In this document: positions 4,589 through 11,427 of the stretch, piece by piece
Layout: each line of letters opens with the position of its first letter
Position numbering within the stretch: the first letter of the stretch is position 1
Assembly (NCBI GenBank): GCA_964426075.1
Contig: CAYROP010000023.1
Coordinates: 1-15,054, forward strand
Reading direction: 5' to 3'
Source of the DNA: CAYQLK01 sp964426075
GTDB taxonomy: Bacteria; Patescibacteriota; Microgenomatia; CAYQLK01
DNA length: 15,054 nt
Program-made: the position numbers and the translations under genes
The notes under the pieces: generated by a model
What the model saw: the letters and a program-made list of their open reading frames with translations, nothing else
Database searches by the model: none
Told to the model about the DNA's origin: nothing

Positions 4589-5641
4589 CTAAGAAGCTGC
4601 CACAGCCGGCTTGGCCGAGTTGCGCTTGATCAGGTTGCGTCCGATCGACTGATCGAGGCGTTCCATGATCTGCTTCTCGGTCGCGCCGACATTGTTCTTG
4701 GCCGACCAGTCGTAGGACTTGGCCAGGCTAAGAGCATCGCGCATCTTCTCGAGAGTAGGCTCCGTGCCGACGATACGGCCGAACTCGGTGCCGTTGGTGA
4801 TCAGCAGCAGGACTGCGCGGATACCACGGGCGCTCTGCAGCACATGCGCATCGCTCGCCCAAGCCCTCGGCCAAATCTCCTTGGCCGCGCTCAGGTAAGC
4901 AGTGACGAGTTGCTGCCGCTTCTCCATCGGATAGGCGCGCAGCGTGCTGTGCTTGCCGAGAATCCGCCTGAGAGTCGTCATCAGACCAACGACATTGATG
5001 CCGCTGGGGCGATGCTGGCCCTCCATCGGACGCTTGACCATCTCCTCCATGATGACCCGACGGTACAGAGGAGAAAGCGGCGATCCATTGAGATCCTTGC
5101 AGAGCTCATAGCAGTCGCGGCTCAGCTCATCCTTCCAGTCACCGAGGAATGCTGCGTGGGCGAGGTTGAGGCGCGAATCGATCTCCTTCCGCAGCTCCTG
5201 CTGGCGGAAAATCCGCATCCGGTCCTCCATGGTCAGCCCCATCGCTGCCGTAGCGTCGAATACCCAAGCTTCCTGTTCGGAAGCGATCAGGGCACCCATC
5301 GCCGCGAAGCGGTGACCGCCATCGTCGATCGACATGTAGGCTTCAGGGTCGTCGGTGCACAAGGCACCTTCTTCCATGAACCACTTGCCTTCGAGATGGA
5401 TGAAGATCGGCTCGATCAGAACCAGCTTCGGATTCTGAGCCATAGCCTCGAGGATGTCATCGGCGTGTCGCTGGTCCAGCTTGCGCTGAATACCAGTCGG
5501 CGATTCGCCGAAGCGATCGACGCGAGCATGCTTGAGAAGCAGGCTAGCTGTGATCATGAACTTGTGAAGTGCGATACCGTGCTGCGTATAAACGCTCACG
5601 GCGGGAATCAGGACCCTGTGGTTGTGGTTTTGCATACCCAT
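4589..5641 (-). CDS. DGQHR-domain (DndB/ParB-like) protein, GC-rich foreign gene
   Basis: 350 residues from the chosen ATG. The core is a DGQHR-type motif, here IDDGGHRFAAM (D-G-G-H-R at about 107-111), preceded by TGIQRKLDQRHADDILEAM, which matches the G-x-QR...I...L helix that precedes the motif in DndB-like proteins. The rest is helical and unrecognised. The known relative DndB is a regulator of DNA phosphorothioation, but no dndACDE genes are present, so that role is not implied. I reject the start ten codons upstream because a strong Shine-Dalgarno (GGAGG) lies 8 bases before the internal ATG at 5641. Two sampled lines count 37 G/C in 60, against 21 in a recR line. With its own consensus promoter, long leader and terminator it looks like an acquired single-gene cassette, perhaps of phage or plasmid origin. 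Confidence 0.8.
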   Translation of the reverse strand: MGMQNHNHRVLIPAVSVYTQHGIALHKFMITASLLLKHARVDRFGESPTGIQRKLDQRHADDILEAMAQNPKLVLIEPIFIHLEGKWFMEEGALCTDDPEAYMSIDDGGHRFAAMGALIASEQEAWVFDATAAMGLTMEDRMRIFRQQELRKEIDSRLNLAHAAFLGDWKDELSRDCYELCKDLNGSPLSPLYRRVIMEEMVKRPMEGQHRPSGINVVGLMTTLRRILGKHSTLRAYPMEKRQQLVTAYLSAAKEIWPRAWASDAHVLQSARGIRAVLLLITNGTEFGRIVGTEPTLEKMRDALSLAKSYDWSAKNNVGATEKQIMERLDQSIGRNLIKRNSAKPAVAAS

Positions 5642-5759
5642 AGCAACCACCTCCGGTCGAGATACTACCAAGAGTAGTGACTTATCTACGGACTTAATTC
5701 GAGCCCTTGTTCAGGACGATCGATCAGTCTCGTTGATGTCAAGACCAGTGGTTAGTTCG
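5642..5759 (-). promoter_or_regulatory. Long 5' leader of the DGQHR gene
   Basis: About 118 nt between the inferred start and the ATG. It has a short hairpin ACTAC-tcttg-GTAGT (5664-5678) and, after a few bases, the Shine-Dalgarno GGAGG (5650-5654) at ideal spacing. Further upstream GTCT/AGAC and GATCGATC elements could pair. No known riboswitch is recognised. Confidence 0.5.
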
Positions 5760-5765
5760 CTGGAG

Positions 5766-5793
5766 ATTATATCAAATCCTATAGGCTTGTCAA
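5766..5793 (-). promoter_or_regulatory. Consensus sigma-70-type promoter of the DGQHR gene
   Basis: Minus strand: perfect -35 TTGACA (5788-5793) and perfect -10 TATAAT (5766-5771), 16-base spacer. It lies 8 bases beyond the stop codon of the upstream gene. Confidence 0.85.
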
Positions 5794-5800
5794 ATGGTGA

Positions 5801-6223
5801 CTATTCTTTGAGTTTTGCATCCAACTGTTCCGAAGTTGGTTTGGAATATTCTGGAGCTTTTTCTGTCTCTTTTTGTTCAATTTTTGGTGGACCTGCTTTT
5901 ACTAAACTTTCCATCCTTATCTGCTCAACTTGTTGTTGCTCAGCTAGCCTTTTTTGTCTTTGTGTAGCAATCGCCGCTTCAAGCTCTGCTCTTACTGAAT
6001 CTGCTTGAGCTTTTTGCTTGAGTTCTATTGCTTGTTGTTCCTCGGAACTAAGTTTATTTTCAGTCGAAGTAGTATTTTGAGAATTAGCTTCTGAATTAGA
6101 AGCAGTTGGCGATTGGTCAGATGTATTTGGCGTAGAACTTCTAAAAAAATGTGTGCCAAGACTCTGGTCGATCACATCTGTAATTACTTTTTTCGCTTCA
6201 CGACCAATAATTGACCAATCCAT
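5801..6223 (-). CDS. Hypothetical protein, Ser/Thr/Asn-rich linker plus coiled coil
   Basis: 140 residues; no family recognised. Residues 1-25 (MDWSIIGREAKKVITDVIDQ) form an amphipathic helix. Residues 28-60 are low-complexity Ser/Thr/Asn/Gln. Residues 60-110 are a highly charged, Gln- and Glu-rich predicted coiled coil (EEQQAIELKQKAQADSVRAE). The tail is Pro/Lys/Glu-rich and likely disordered. No signal peptide or cysteine. It sits downstream of recR (37-base gap), and a TATAGT box lies 11 bases before its ATG, so it may be read both from the recR operon and from its own promoter. It could be a structural or scaffolding protein; that is only a guess. Confidence 0.65.
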   Translation of the reverse strand: MDWSIIGREAKKVITDVIDQSLGTHFFRSSTPNTSDQSPTASNSEANSQNTTSTENKLSSEEQQAIELKQKAQADSVRAELEAAIATQRQKRLAEQQQVEQIRMESLVKAGPPKIEQKETEKAPEYSKPTSEQLDAKLKE

Positions 6224-6260
6224 ATCTACACTTAACTATAACAAACTACAAAAAATCAAA

Positions 6261-6857
6261 CTAAAAATCGCTCCTACCTTCAAATGCTCTCCTTAAGGTA
6301 ATATCGTCAGCGTATTCAATATCCCCACCAGAGGGTAATCCACGCGCAATTCTGGTTACTTTTACCCCCAATGGTTTAATCAATTTTGACAAATACATTG
6401 CCGTTGCCTCACCCTCCATCGTCGGATTGGTCGACAAAATTATCTCTTTTACTGAGTCATCACTTAACCTTGTCAATAAACTTTTGATATGCAAATCTTC
6501 AGGTCCTATGTTATTCATCGGACTAATTGAGCCGTGCAAAACATGATACAAACCAGAGTAACCACCCGCCCGCTCAACCGCCAGAACATCCAAAGGCTCT
6601 TCCAACACACAAATTACACTAATATCACGATCAGTGTCTGCACAGATCTCGCAAGGGTTACTTTCAGAAATATTTTTACAAACATCACAGAGAATCGTCT
6701 TGTCCTTAAGATCCATCACTGCTTTTGCTAGTCGCAAACTTTCTTCTCTTGGCGCGTGAATCAAATGATAAGTAAGCCTGGCCGCACTTTTTGGACCAAT
6801 ACCCGGCAACCGTTCAAACGCCTCAATCGTAGCTTGGACACTTTTTGGAATCCGCAT
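6261..6857 (-). CDS. recR: Recombination mediator RecR
   Basis: 198 residues, the standard length. RecR works with RecO (and RecF) in the cytosol to load RecA onto single-stranded DNA at gaps and breaks. In order: a helix-hairpin-helix with LPGIGPKSAARLTYHL (17-32), a zinc finger with C57, C60, C69 and C72 (LCDVC...PCEIC), and a Toprim domain from about 80 with VLEEPLD and the STNPTMEGEATAMYL segment. The family tail ITRIARGLPSGGDIEYADDITL is present as VTRIARGLPSGGDIEYADDITL. The start codon lies 12 bases after the ybaB stop, the usual ybaB-recR pairing in bacteria. Confidence 0.98.
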   Translation of the reverse strand: MRIPKSVQATIEAFERLPGIGPKSAARLTYHLIHAPREESLRLAKAVMDLKDKTILCDVCKNISESNPCEICADTDRDISVICVLEEPLDVLAVERAGGYSGLYHVLHGSISPMNNIGPEDLHIKSLLTRLSDDSVKEIILSTNPTMEGEATAMYLSKLIKPLGVKVTRIARGLPSGGDIEYADDITLRRAFEGRSDF

Positions 6858-6869
6858 TTATTTTATTTA

Positions 6870-7157
6870 CTACCCCATCAAACCAGCAAAAGGGTTACCA
6901 CCCTCGCCCATCATCGACTGCATTCTCTTTGCAGCAACCTTTTGTGACTGACTAATCGCCTCATTCACTGCTTTTACCACTGATTTTTCGTCATTACCAT
7001 TAATATTTATTGAGACGATCTTTTGACTAGCTGTAACTTTGACTGTCACACCATCTTTTTCTACTTCGATTTCAACCGAATCAAGCTCTTTCTGAATCTT
7101 CATCGCCTGATCGCGCATTTTCTTTAACTCTTTAACCTGATTTAACTTATCAAACAT
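6870..7157 (-). CDS. ybaB: Nucleoid-associated protein, YbaB/EbfC family
   Basis: 95 residues, slightly shorter than E. coli YbaB (109). Members form dimers that bind DNA and are encoded just before recR, as here. The N-terminal helix is rich in Lys/Gln/Met (LNQVKELKKMRDQAMKIQKEL). Next come the strand pair VEKDGVTVKVTASQKIVSI, and then the C-terminal helix and Gly-rich tail (MMGEGGNPFAGLMG). It probably opens a ybaB-recR operon; the promoter TTGGTA-17-TACAAT lies 30 bases upstream of the ATG. No clear Shine-Dalgarno. Confidence 0.95.
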   Translation of the reverse strand: MFDKLNQVKELKKMRDQAMKIQKELDSVEIEVEKDGVTVKVTASQKIVSININGNDEKSVVKAVNEAISQSQKVAAKRMQSMMGEGGNPFAGLMG

Positions 7158-7186
7158 ATTATTTTTTGAACTTCTAATTAATATCT

Positions 7187-7215
7187 ATTGTACTAAACAG
7201 GCACAAAATTACCAA
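7187..7215 (-). promoter_or_regulatory. Promoter of ybaB-recR
   Basis: Minus strand: -35 TTGGTA (7210-7215), 17-base spacer, -10 TACAAT (7187-7192). Confidence 0.55.
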
Positions 7216-7254
7216 ACAAATGACAGAATTAAAAAATAACTAAAAAAAGGAAAA

Positions 7255-7752
7255 TTAAAAACTACCGGTAAAAATTAATTTTTTGTTCGACACTTGCACT
7301 ACCTCAATCGAGTTCTGACCTGCAAGATCGGAAGTGCCCACATATTTAAGTTGGTATTGATTCTCACCGACCTTAGTTAAAGACCCAATTGCGGTTGAAA
7401 GCTTATCACTCTTTAGCACAACGTTGTATTTATCACTCTCAGGCAAACTACCCAAAGAAGCTGTCACAACAACATAAATCTTACCTTCATCAACCTTTCT
7501 TAAGGCCACAGCGCCAACTGTTTCATCAAATCCTGTAAGCATTTGCTGTTCAGCACCAGTTGAAACGGCCGCCAAAATATCATCCGGAACTGCAGTACTT
7601 TCAGAAATATCTCTAAGTTTACTGGTATCAATATTGTCTTCGCTAATCGGAGCCGAACCATCAGGAGAACTCGTCATACTCTTATCTCGTCCACACGCCA
7701 CCACAACCATGCTCAAAACAAAAACCGCAAAAATATATGTAATTTTTTTCAT
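7255..7752 (-). CDS. Lipoprotein with a possible anti-sigma (RskA C-terminal)-like domain
   Basis: 165 residues. Signal peptide with lipobox VVAC (Cys20), so it should be lipid-anchored outside the membrane. The region after about residue 75 (TGFDETVGAVALRKVDEGKIYV, then LPESDKYNVVLKSDKLSTAIGSL, then a Val/Glu strand pair near the end) has the beta-strand rhythm of the extracytoplasmic part of RskA-type anti-sigma factors or a related beta-sandwich. I see no N-terminal zinc-binding anti-sigma domain, so that regulatory role is not implied. Residues 21-45 are a Ser/Pro/Asp-rich linker. It is transcribed divergently from hpf. The fold guess is weak, the lipoprotein call is strong. Confidence 0.75.
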   Translation of the reverse strand: MKKITYIFAVFVLSMVVVACGRDKSMTSSPDGSAPISEDNIDTSKLRDISESTAVPDDILAAVSTGAEQQMLTGFDETVGAVALRKVDEGKIYVVVTASLGSLPESDKYNVVLKSDKLSTAIGSLTKVGENQYQLKYVGTSDLAGQNSIEVVQVSNKKLIFTGSF

Positions 7753-7783
7753 TAGGCAGGCAAATCTAAAACTATTAATTCTC

Positions 7784-7811
7784 AGTATAGCAAAAAAAAT
7801 CTCTTTGCAAA
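7784..7811 (-). promoter_or_regulatory. Promoter of the lipoprotein gene
   Basis: Minus strand: -10 TGC-TATACT (7784-7789). The -35 is TTTGCA with a 16-base spacer (or TTGCAA with 15), lying inside the palindrome TTTGCAAA (7804-7811) shared with the hpf promoter. Confidence 0.5.
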
Positions 7812-7833
7812 CTAGAGTATTTAGGAATAAAAT
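7805..7833 (+). promoter_or_regulatory. Promoter of hpf, probable leaderless start
   Basis: Plus strand: -35 TTGCAA (7805-7810), 17-base spacer, -10 TAAAAT (7828-7833), ending 8 bases before the ATG. Confidence 0.6.
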
Positions 7834-7841
7834 AATAACTG

Positions 7842-8249
7842 ATGACTAGCAGAAATACCGATGCCAAAATCACAATAACCGGTCGTCATTTTCATTCACA
7901 ACCCTCCCTTAAGGATTACGCATTCAAAAAAGCTCAAAAACTGATCCGTCACTTTGATCATATCGAGCATATAGCCATAACAATGGATAGAGACAAAGCT
8001 CACCGCTCTCGCCAAACCGTCTACGAAGTTAATATCCGTATCTTAATCCCAGGCAAAAACCTTAACCTAAGCGACGAAGGTCCGAATATACGACAAACCT
8101 TAGATTCAGCTATTAACCGACTGGATAGAGAACTTGTCAAAACCAAAGAAAAAATCAAAACCAAACACAAAAGAGCAGGTATTCGTAAACTGCCAAATAT
8201 TTTAAAAAGAGTAAAAATTAAGCGATTTCGTAGACCGGACGACCTCTAA
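7842..8249 (+). CDS. hpf: Ribosome hibernation promoting factor, HPF/RaiA family
   Basis: 135 residues. The family binds the 30S decoding region between the head and body and silences or dimerises ribosomes in stress. The N-terminal half has the expected start ITITGRHFHSQPSLKDYAFKKAQKL, followed by the strand ...HIEHIAITMDRDKA and the helix AINRLDRELVKTKEKIK. After about residue 105 comes a very basic tail (KTKHKRAGIRKL...KRVKIKRFRR) and no C-terminal dimerisation domain of long HPF, so it is a short form with an unusual basic extension. It is the only complete plus-strand gene in the window. It converges on the thermonuclease gene with five bases between stops. Confidence 0.92.
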   Translation: MTSRNTDAKITITGRHFHSQPSLKDYAFKKAQKLIRHFDHIEHIAITMDRDKAHRSRQTVYEVNIRILIPGKNLNLSDEGPNIRQTLDSAINRLDRELVKTKEKIKTKHKRAGIRKLPNILKRVKIKRFRRPDDL

Positions 8250-8254
8250 AATTT

Positions 8255-8809
8255 TTAACCGCATTTACTCCACAAACCTTTACCTAATAACTTAGCCTCC
8301 TTTTCTAACTGCCTGAATTTTTCAGCGTATTTAACATCTGGCGGATAAGTTGCCACCCTAGCATAACCTTCTTGCACTAATATCTCATTTACCATCCGCC
8401 CATCCTGCAAATACACATACCTAAGTAGTCTTCCATATTTATCTGTCTCCGAAATATCTTTTTCCAACCTTAACTCCCCCTTGATCGTTAAGTTACGATT
8501 GAAATCAGCCGCCTCTTTAGCAAAACAATCACTTACCTTCTTACCACTACCCAATTCTGGTGTGTTAATCCCAATATATCTAATCCTTTGTCCATTAATA
8601 TCAATCGTGTCTCCATCAACAATCACTACACTTTGAAAATGTTTCGCACTTTCTGTTGCCTCACTTAATTCGCCAGCTGAATCATAATTAAGATTTTCCT
8701 CAATTGTCTGCTCAAAAACTGACCAATCAAACTGTCTAAACCAAAATATAAATAGTGTCACAAAAACCAAAAAAACACCAAGTATTATTAAACCTGCTCT
8801 ATTTTTCAT
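8255..8809 (-). CDS. Membrane-anchored thermonuclease (SNase-like) protein
   Basis: 184 residues. One N-terminal membrane helix (about 6-25) puts the nuclease domain outside the membrane. The SNase (OB-fold) domain from about 58 shows VDGDTIDINGQRIRYIGINTPE. The active-site pattern is D65/D67, R77, E85 and R127 (DKYGRLLRYVY). Residue 82 is Asn where the Staphylococcus enzyme has Asp40, a change seen in many homologs. Two cysteines (95 and 183) could form a disulfide. Known activity of the family is Ca-dependent cleavage of DNA and RNA; here it could digest external nucleic acid for nucleotides, which is an inference that suits a CPR lifestyle. The start ATG overlaps the nfo stop by 4 bases (ATGA), so the two are translationally coupled. 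Confidence 0.92.
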   Translation of the reverse strand: MKNRAGLIILGVFLVFVTLFIFWFRQFDWSVFEQTIEENLNYDSAGELSEATESAKHFQSVVIVDGDTIDINGQRIRYIGINTPELGSGKKVSDCFAKEAADFNRNLTIKGELRLEKDISETDKYGRLLRYVYLQDGRMVNEILVQEGYARVATYPPDVKYAEKFRQLEKEAKLLGKGLWSKCG

Positions 8810-9648
8810 TTAATTAACTCCTTAAGAACTTGAATATTTTGACTATCAGGACCACTTTTGTCGACTCCGGGAACTTCCAAAACCAAATCAGAATTACTAA
8901 AATTTTCTAAAATTGCTATTGCCTTTAATCCCTCTACTCCTACTTGCCCTAGTCCGATATTTTCATGCCTATCCAACAAACTACCCAAGCGAGCTTTTGA
9001 GTCATTAAAATGTACGATCGGAATATTTATGCCTCTTAGTTTTCCCCTCAACTCATCACCAAATTCGCCAACTTTTTCTTTAGTCGAAATATCTATTCCA
9101 AATCCCCATAAATGCGCCGTATCAATACAAACCTCTACTCGATCACTGCCAACCAAACTCACCATTTCCGCAACTTCATCCATCGTCCTAGGAACTGATG
9201 ACCCGCCACCGGCACTATTCTCAATTAAAATTTTTGCTTTCCCCTCAAAATTCTCTAAAACTAATTTAATATTATGAGAAATATCATCAATTCTAGTACC
9301 GTCCTTAAGTGAGCCTGGATGTACAACTACTCCGTAAGCATTTATTTTGTCAGCCAGTTCCAAATCTGCTATTAAACTGTTCCTCGACCTCTCCAAACTT
9401 TCTCGTAAGTTACTACCAAAATTAATCAAATAACAAGCATGAATATAGATTCTAGAAATCTCTTTTTCCTTAGCTAGTTGGTTAAATTTTTCAATCTCCT
9501 CATCTGTTATATTTCTCCTCGTCCAGGATCTAGGCGACGACCCAAAAATCTGCATAACAGACGCACCGATACTCTCAGCTTTTTCAACACCACGAAACAA
9601 ACCACCAGCCGTGGTTACATGGCCTCCAACACTAGTTAAATCTCGCAT
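8806..9648 (-). CDS. nfo: Endonuclease IV (AP endonuclease)
   Basis: 280 residues, the usual length. This enzyme cleaves abasic sites and 3' blocking groups in base excision repair using a three-zinc centre. All nine metal ligands can be placed: H70, H110, E143, D176, H179, H213, D226, H228 and E258, in the motifs IHACYLIN, VVHPGS, LIENSAGGG, CIDTAHLWGFGID, HFNDSKARLGSLLDRHENIG and LEVPG. The ATG is six bases after the stop of the cupredoxin gene. The gene ends in TGA at the natural family end, which argues against UGA recoding in this organism. Confidence 0.98.
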   Translation of the reverse strand: MRDLTSVGGHVTTAGGLFRGVEKAESIGASVMQIFGSSPRSWTRRNITDEEIEKFNQLAKEKEISRIYIHACYLINFGSNLRESLERSRNSLIADLELADKINAYGVVVHPGSLKDGTRIDDISHNIKLVLENFEGKAKILIENSAGGGSSVPRTMDEVAEMVSLVGSDRVEVCIDTAHLWGFGIDISTKEKVGEFGDELRGKLRGINIPIVHFNDSKARLGSLLDRHENIGLGQVGVEGLKAIAILENFSNSDLVLEVPGVDKSGPDSQNIQVLKELIK

Positions 9649-9654
9649 CCTTAC

Positions 9655-10065
9655 TTACTCAACGGTTATTTTTCCAAACTTTTTGGAATTCAAATGATCA
9701 TGAAATCCCCATTCGCCTGCTTTTTCAAACACAAAATTATAACTTTCTCCAGAAGGAATTGCCTTTTTAGGATCAAATTCTGGGTAGTTAGTATGCTCAG
9801 GATGTGGGCCAGATGCTGGCCAAAAAGCCTTCGATGATTTATTTTCAAACGTCACCTTAGTTCCCAACGCAATATTCATTGTTGCCGGACTAAACCCCTC
9901 ATCTGTATAAACAACCACAATATCGTTTTGAGTAAGTGGAGCATTTTGCTCTGCGGTCTGAGTGTTACTAGTTGTATTCTCAGCTTGAGAAGAAGGTTGT
10001 GAACTTGTACAAGCCGACAAGACCGCCAAAGACACAATCGAACCAACCACAAATACTTTCTTCAT
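9655..10065 (-). CDS. Cupredoxin-like lipoprotein lacking the blue-copper cysteine
   Basis: 136 residues. Lipobox LSAC (Cys19), then a Ser/Thr/Gln/Asn-rich linker to about residue 45. The cupredoxin beta-sandwich follows: IVVVYTDEGFSPATMNIALGTKVTFENKS, FWPASGPHPEHTNYPEF, and the C-terminal GEWGFHDHLNSKKFGKITV. Usual type 1 copper proteins have a Cys in this last segment; here only His residues are seen (H88, H91, H122, H124), so any metal site would be His-only and not blue. The variant with HDHLN is familiar to me from CPR cupredoxin-domain proteins. A good Shine-Dalgarno-like GGGGGTGAG precedes the ATG. It is followed directly by nfo. Confidence 0.88.
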   Translation of the reverse strand: MKKVFVVGSIVSLAVLSACTSSQPSSQAENTTSNTQTAEQNAPLTQNDIVVVYTDEGFSPATMNIALGTKVTFENKSSKAFWPASGPHPEHTNYPEFDPKKAIPSGESYNFVFEKAGEWGFHDHLNSKKFGKITVE

Positions 10066-10094
10066 TTTTATCTCACCCCCTATTTAACTAAAAA

Positions 10095-10376
10095 CTATAA
10101 TTCCTCGTTAGAACCGTACTCATCTTCTTCACCAAAAGTATCAGGACTCGTCTCACCAAGTGGCCTAAGTGGATCATAATTTAGCCCAGCTCGTTCTCCG
10201 ATATCATCAACATCAGTTCCTTCTCCAATACCTTCCTCCAAACCGTCATCCGTCATCTCCTCACTCTCATCTGGTTCAAATTGACTCATCGGAATATCAC
10301 CTTCTCTGACAAGCTCATTCTCATCGATAAGCAAATCAGACATATCTTCAGGTTTTAGATCATCGAGGTCAGTCAT
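10095..10376 (-). CDS. Small acidic hypothetical protein
   Basis: 93 residues, extremely acidic (Asp/Glu dominate, few Lys or Arg), with no hydrophobic segment, no cysteine and little predicted structure. Recurrent pieces are DDLKPEDMSDLLIDENEL and a Gly/Glu stretch. I do not recognise it. The acidic, disordered character could suit a small cytosolic partner protein, but no function can be inferred. It lies 83 bases after the molybdopterin gene and 29 bases before the cupredoxin gene on the same strand. Confidence 0.6.
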   Translation of the reverse strand: MTDLDDLKPEDMSDLLIDENELVREGDIPMSQFEPDESEEMTDDGLEEGIGEGTDVDDIGERAGLNYDPLRPLGETSPDTFGEEDEYGSNEEL

Positions 10377-10459
10377 ATTATTATTGTTATTTTTAGTACT
10401 TAGTAAAAGTTAACAAACTTATCTCAATCAATCAACCCATCCAAACACACTATTTTTCT

Positions 10460-11128
10460 CTACTCGTTCGAATACCTTTCCTCCAACCACGGATCGCCAT
10501 GATTATTATAACCTCGTGTTTCCCAAAAACCCGGATGATCAATCGGTGTAAAAGCTAAACCATTCAAAAATTTTGCTCCTTTCCAAGCGTATAAGTGCGG
10601 AATAATTACTCTTACAGGCCAACCGTGTTCTTTGGGAAGTGGGTTACCTTCTAGTTCATAAGCTAGTAGTACATTTTCCTTGTTTAGGTCTGCAAATAAA
10701 TTATTTGTTGTATAACCATCTGCACTTTCAGAAATCACAAACCTAGCCGACTCTTTTGGTTTCACAATTTGTACCAAATCAACAAACCTTACCCCCGCCC
10801 ACTTAACATCGTATTTACTCCACCTTGTTACACAGTGAAAATCAGCAGTCAGCCCACTCTTTGGTAATTCCAAAAAATCCTGCCAACCAAAAACCATTGG
10901 TTTTTCCACCTCTCCATAAATCGTCAATTTCCATTTATCCATCTCAAACTCCGGCTGAAGACCCAAATCAAGAACAGGAAATCTATCGTCAATCAAATGC
11001 TGTCCGGGTGGTAATCGATCAGCCGATCTTTTACCTTGATAAGTTTGGTCCTGAAAGTGTCTAGCTACAGCAACCTTACCGGCCACATAGGCTTCATTGT
11101 ATTTTTGGTCGTTTCCGTTACTACTCAT
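10460..11128 (-). CDS. Sulfite-oxidase-fold molybdopterin-binding protein
   Basis: 222 residues, no signal peptide, so predicted cytosolic. The Oxidored_molyb core spans roughly 40-205. Seen in order: WKLTIYGEVEKPMVFGWQDFLELP, the presumed molybdenum ligand Cys99 in DFHCVTRWS, VKWAGVRFVDLV, GYTTNNLFADL, LLAYELEGNPLPKEHGWPVRVIIPHLYAWKGAKFL (each a family hallmark) and the aromatic tail PGFWETRGYNNHGDPWLEERY. Relatives include MsrP (methionine sulfoxide reductase catalytic subunit) and plant sulfite oxidase; this short form belongs to the solitary 'sulfite oxidase-like oxidoreductase' group, whose substrate is unknown. It needs molybdenum cofactor, and no cofactor gene is visible nearby. It starts 5 bases after the nuclease stop. 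Confidence 0.92.
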   Translation of the reverse strand: MSSNGNDQKYNEAYVAGKVAVARHFQDQTYQGKRSADRLPPGQHLIDDRFPVLDLGLQPEFEMDKWKLTIYGEVEKPMVFGWQDFLELPKSGLTADFHCVTRWSKYDVKWAGVRFVDLVQIVKPKESARFVISESADGYTTNNLFADLNKENVLLAYELEGNPLPKEHGWPVRVIIPHLYAWKGAKFLNGLAFTPIDHPGFWETRGYNNHGDPWLEERYSNE

Positions 11129-11133
11129 ATTAT

Positions 11134-11327
11134 TTAAATATCATAGCCTGAATCATTTTGTTCTTCACTACCAGCGATAATTTTCATGGCCTCATCTTTA
11201 GCTGGACACAAATTAATAAACGGACAAAACCCACAAAGCTTAGACGGTTTAGGAATAAAATCTTTATCTAGTCCAATAGAATTAGCAATTATTTTTGTCT
11301 TTTCCAAAGTCATATCTTTGGAACTTT
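11134..11327 (-). CDS. PD-(D/E)XK (Cas4/RecB-type) nuclease, C-terminal part
   Basis: Only the last ~63 residues are present; the rest is lost in the N gap. The tail has the Fe-S cluster signature of Cas4/AddB-like nucleases, P-x-PS-K-LCGFCPFINLCP with three cysteines (C-x2-C-x5-C), followed by a short acidic tail. The fourth cluster cysteine, normally before the nuclease core, would be in the gap. The spacing P..PS..C..C.....C is strong evidence for the family, but Cas4, AddB-like and other types cannot be separated without the missing part. No cas genes are visible. Confidence 0.7.
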
Positions 11328-11427
11328 NNNNNNNNNNNNNNNNNNNNNNNNNNNNNNNNNNNNNNNNNNNNNNNNNNNNNNNNNNNNNNNNNNNNNNNNN
11401 NNNNNNNNNNNNNNNNNNNNNNNNNNN
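11328..11427. other. Scaffold gap (100 N)
   Basis: Exactly 100 Ns, a conventional filler length, so the true distance is unknown. It cuts the nuclease gene at its 5' part and the lipoprotein gene at its 3' part. Confidence 0.98.

Noticed and set aside
4574..5677. 367-codon plus-strand frame opposite the DGQHR gene
   Set aside because: It is a shadow caused by high GC. The minus frame has a family motif, Shine-Dalgarno, promoter and terminator; the plus frame has none and reads as Arg/His/Leu-rich noise.
8255..9648. Use of UGA as glycine (Gracilibacteria-type code)
   Set aside because: nfo ends at TGA exactly at its normal family end with the standard ATGA overlap, which fits code 11.
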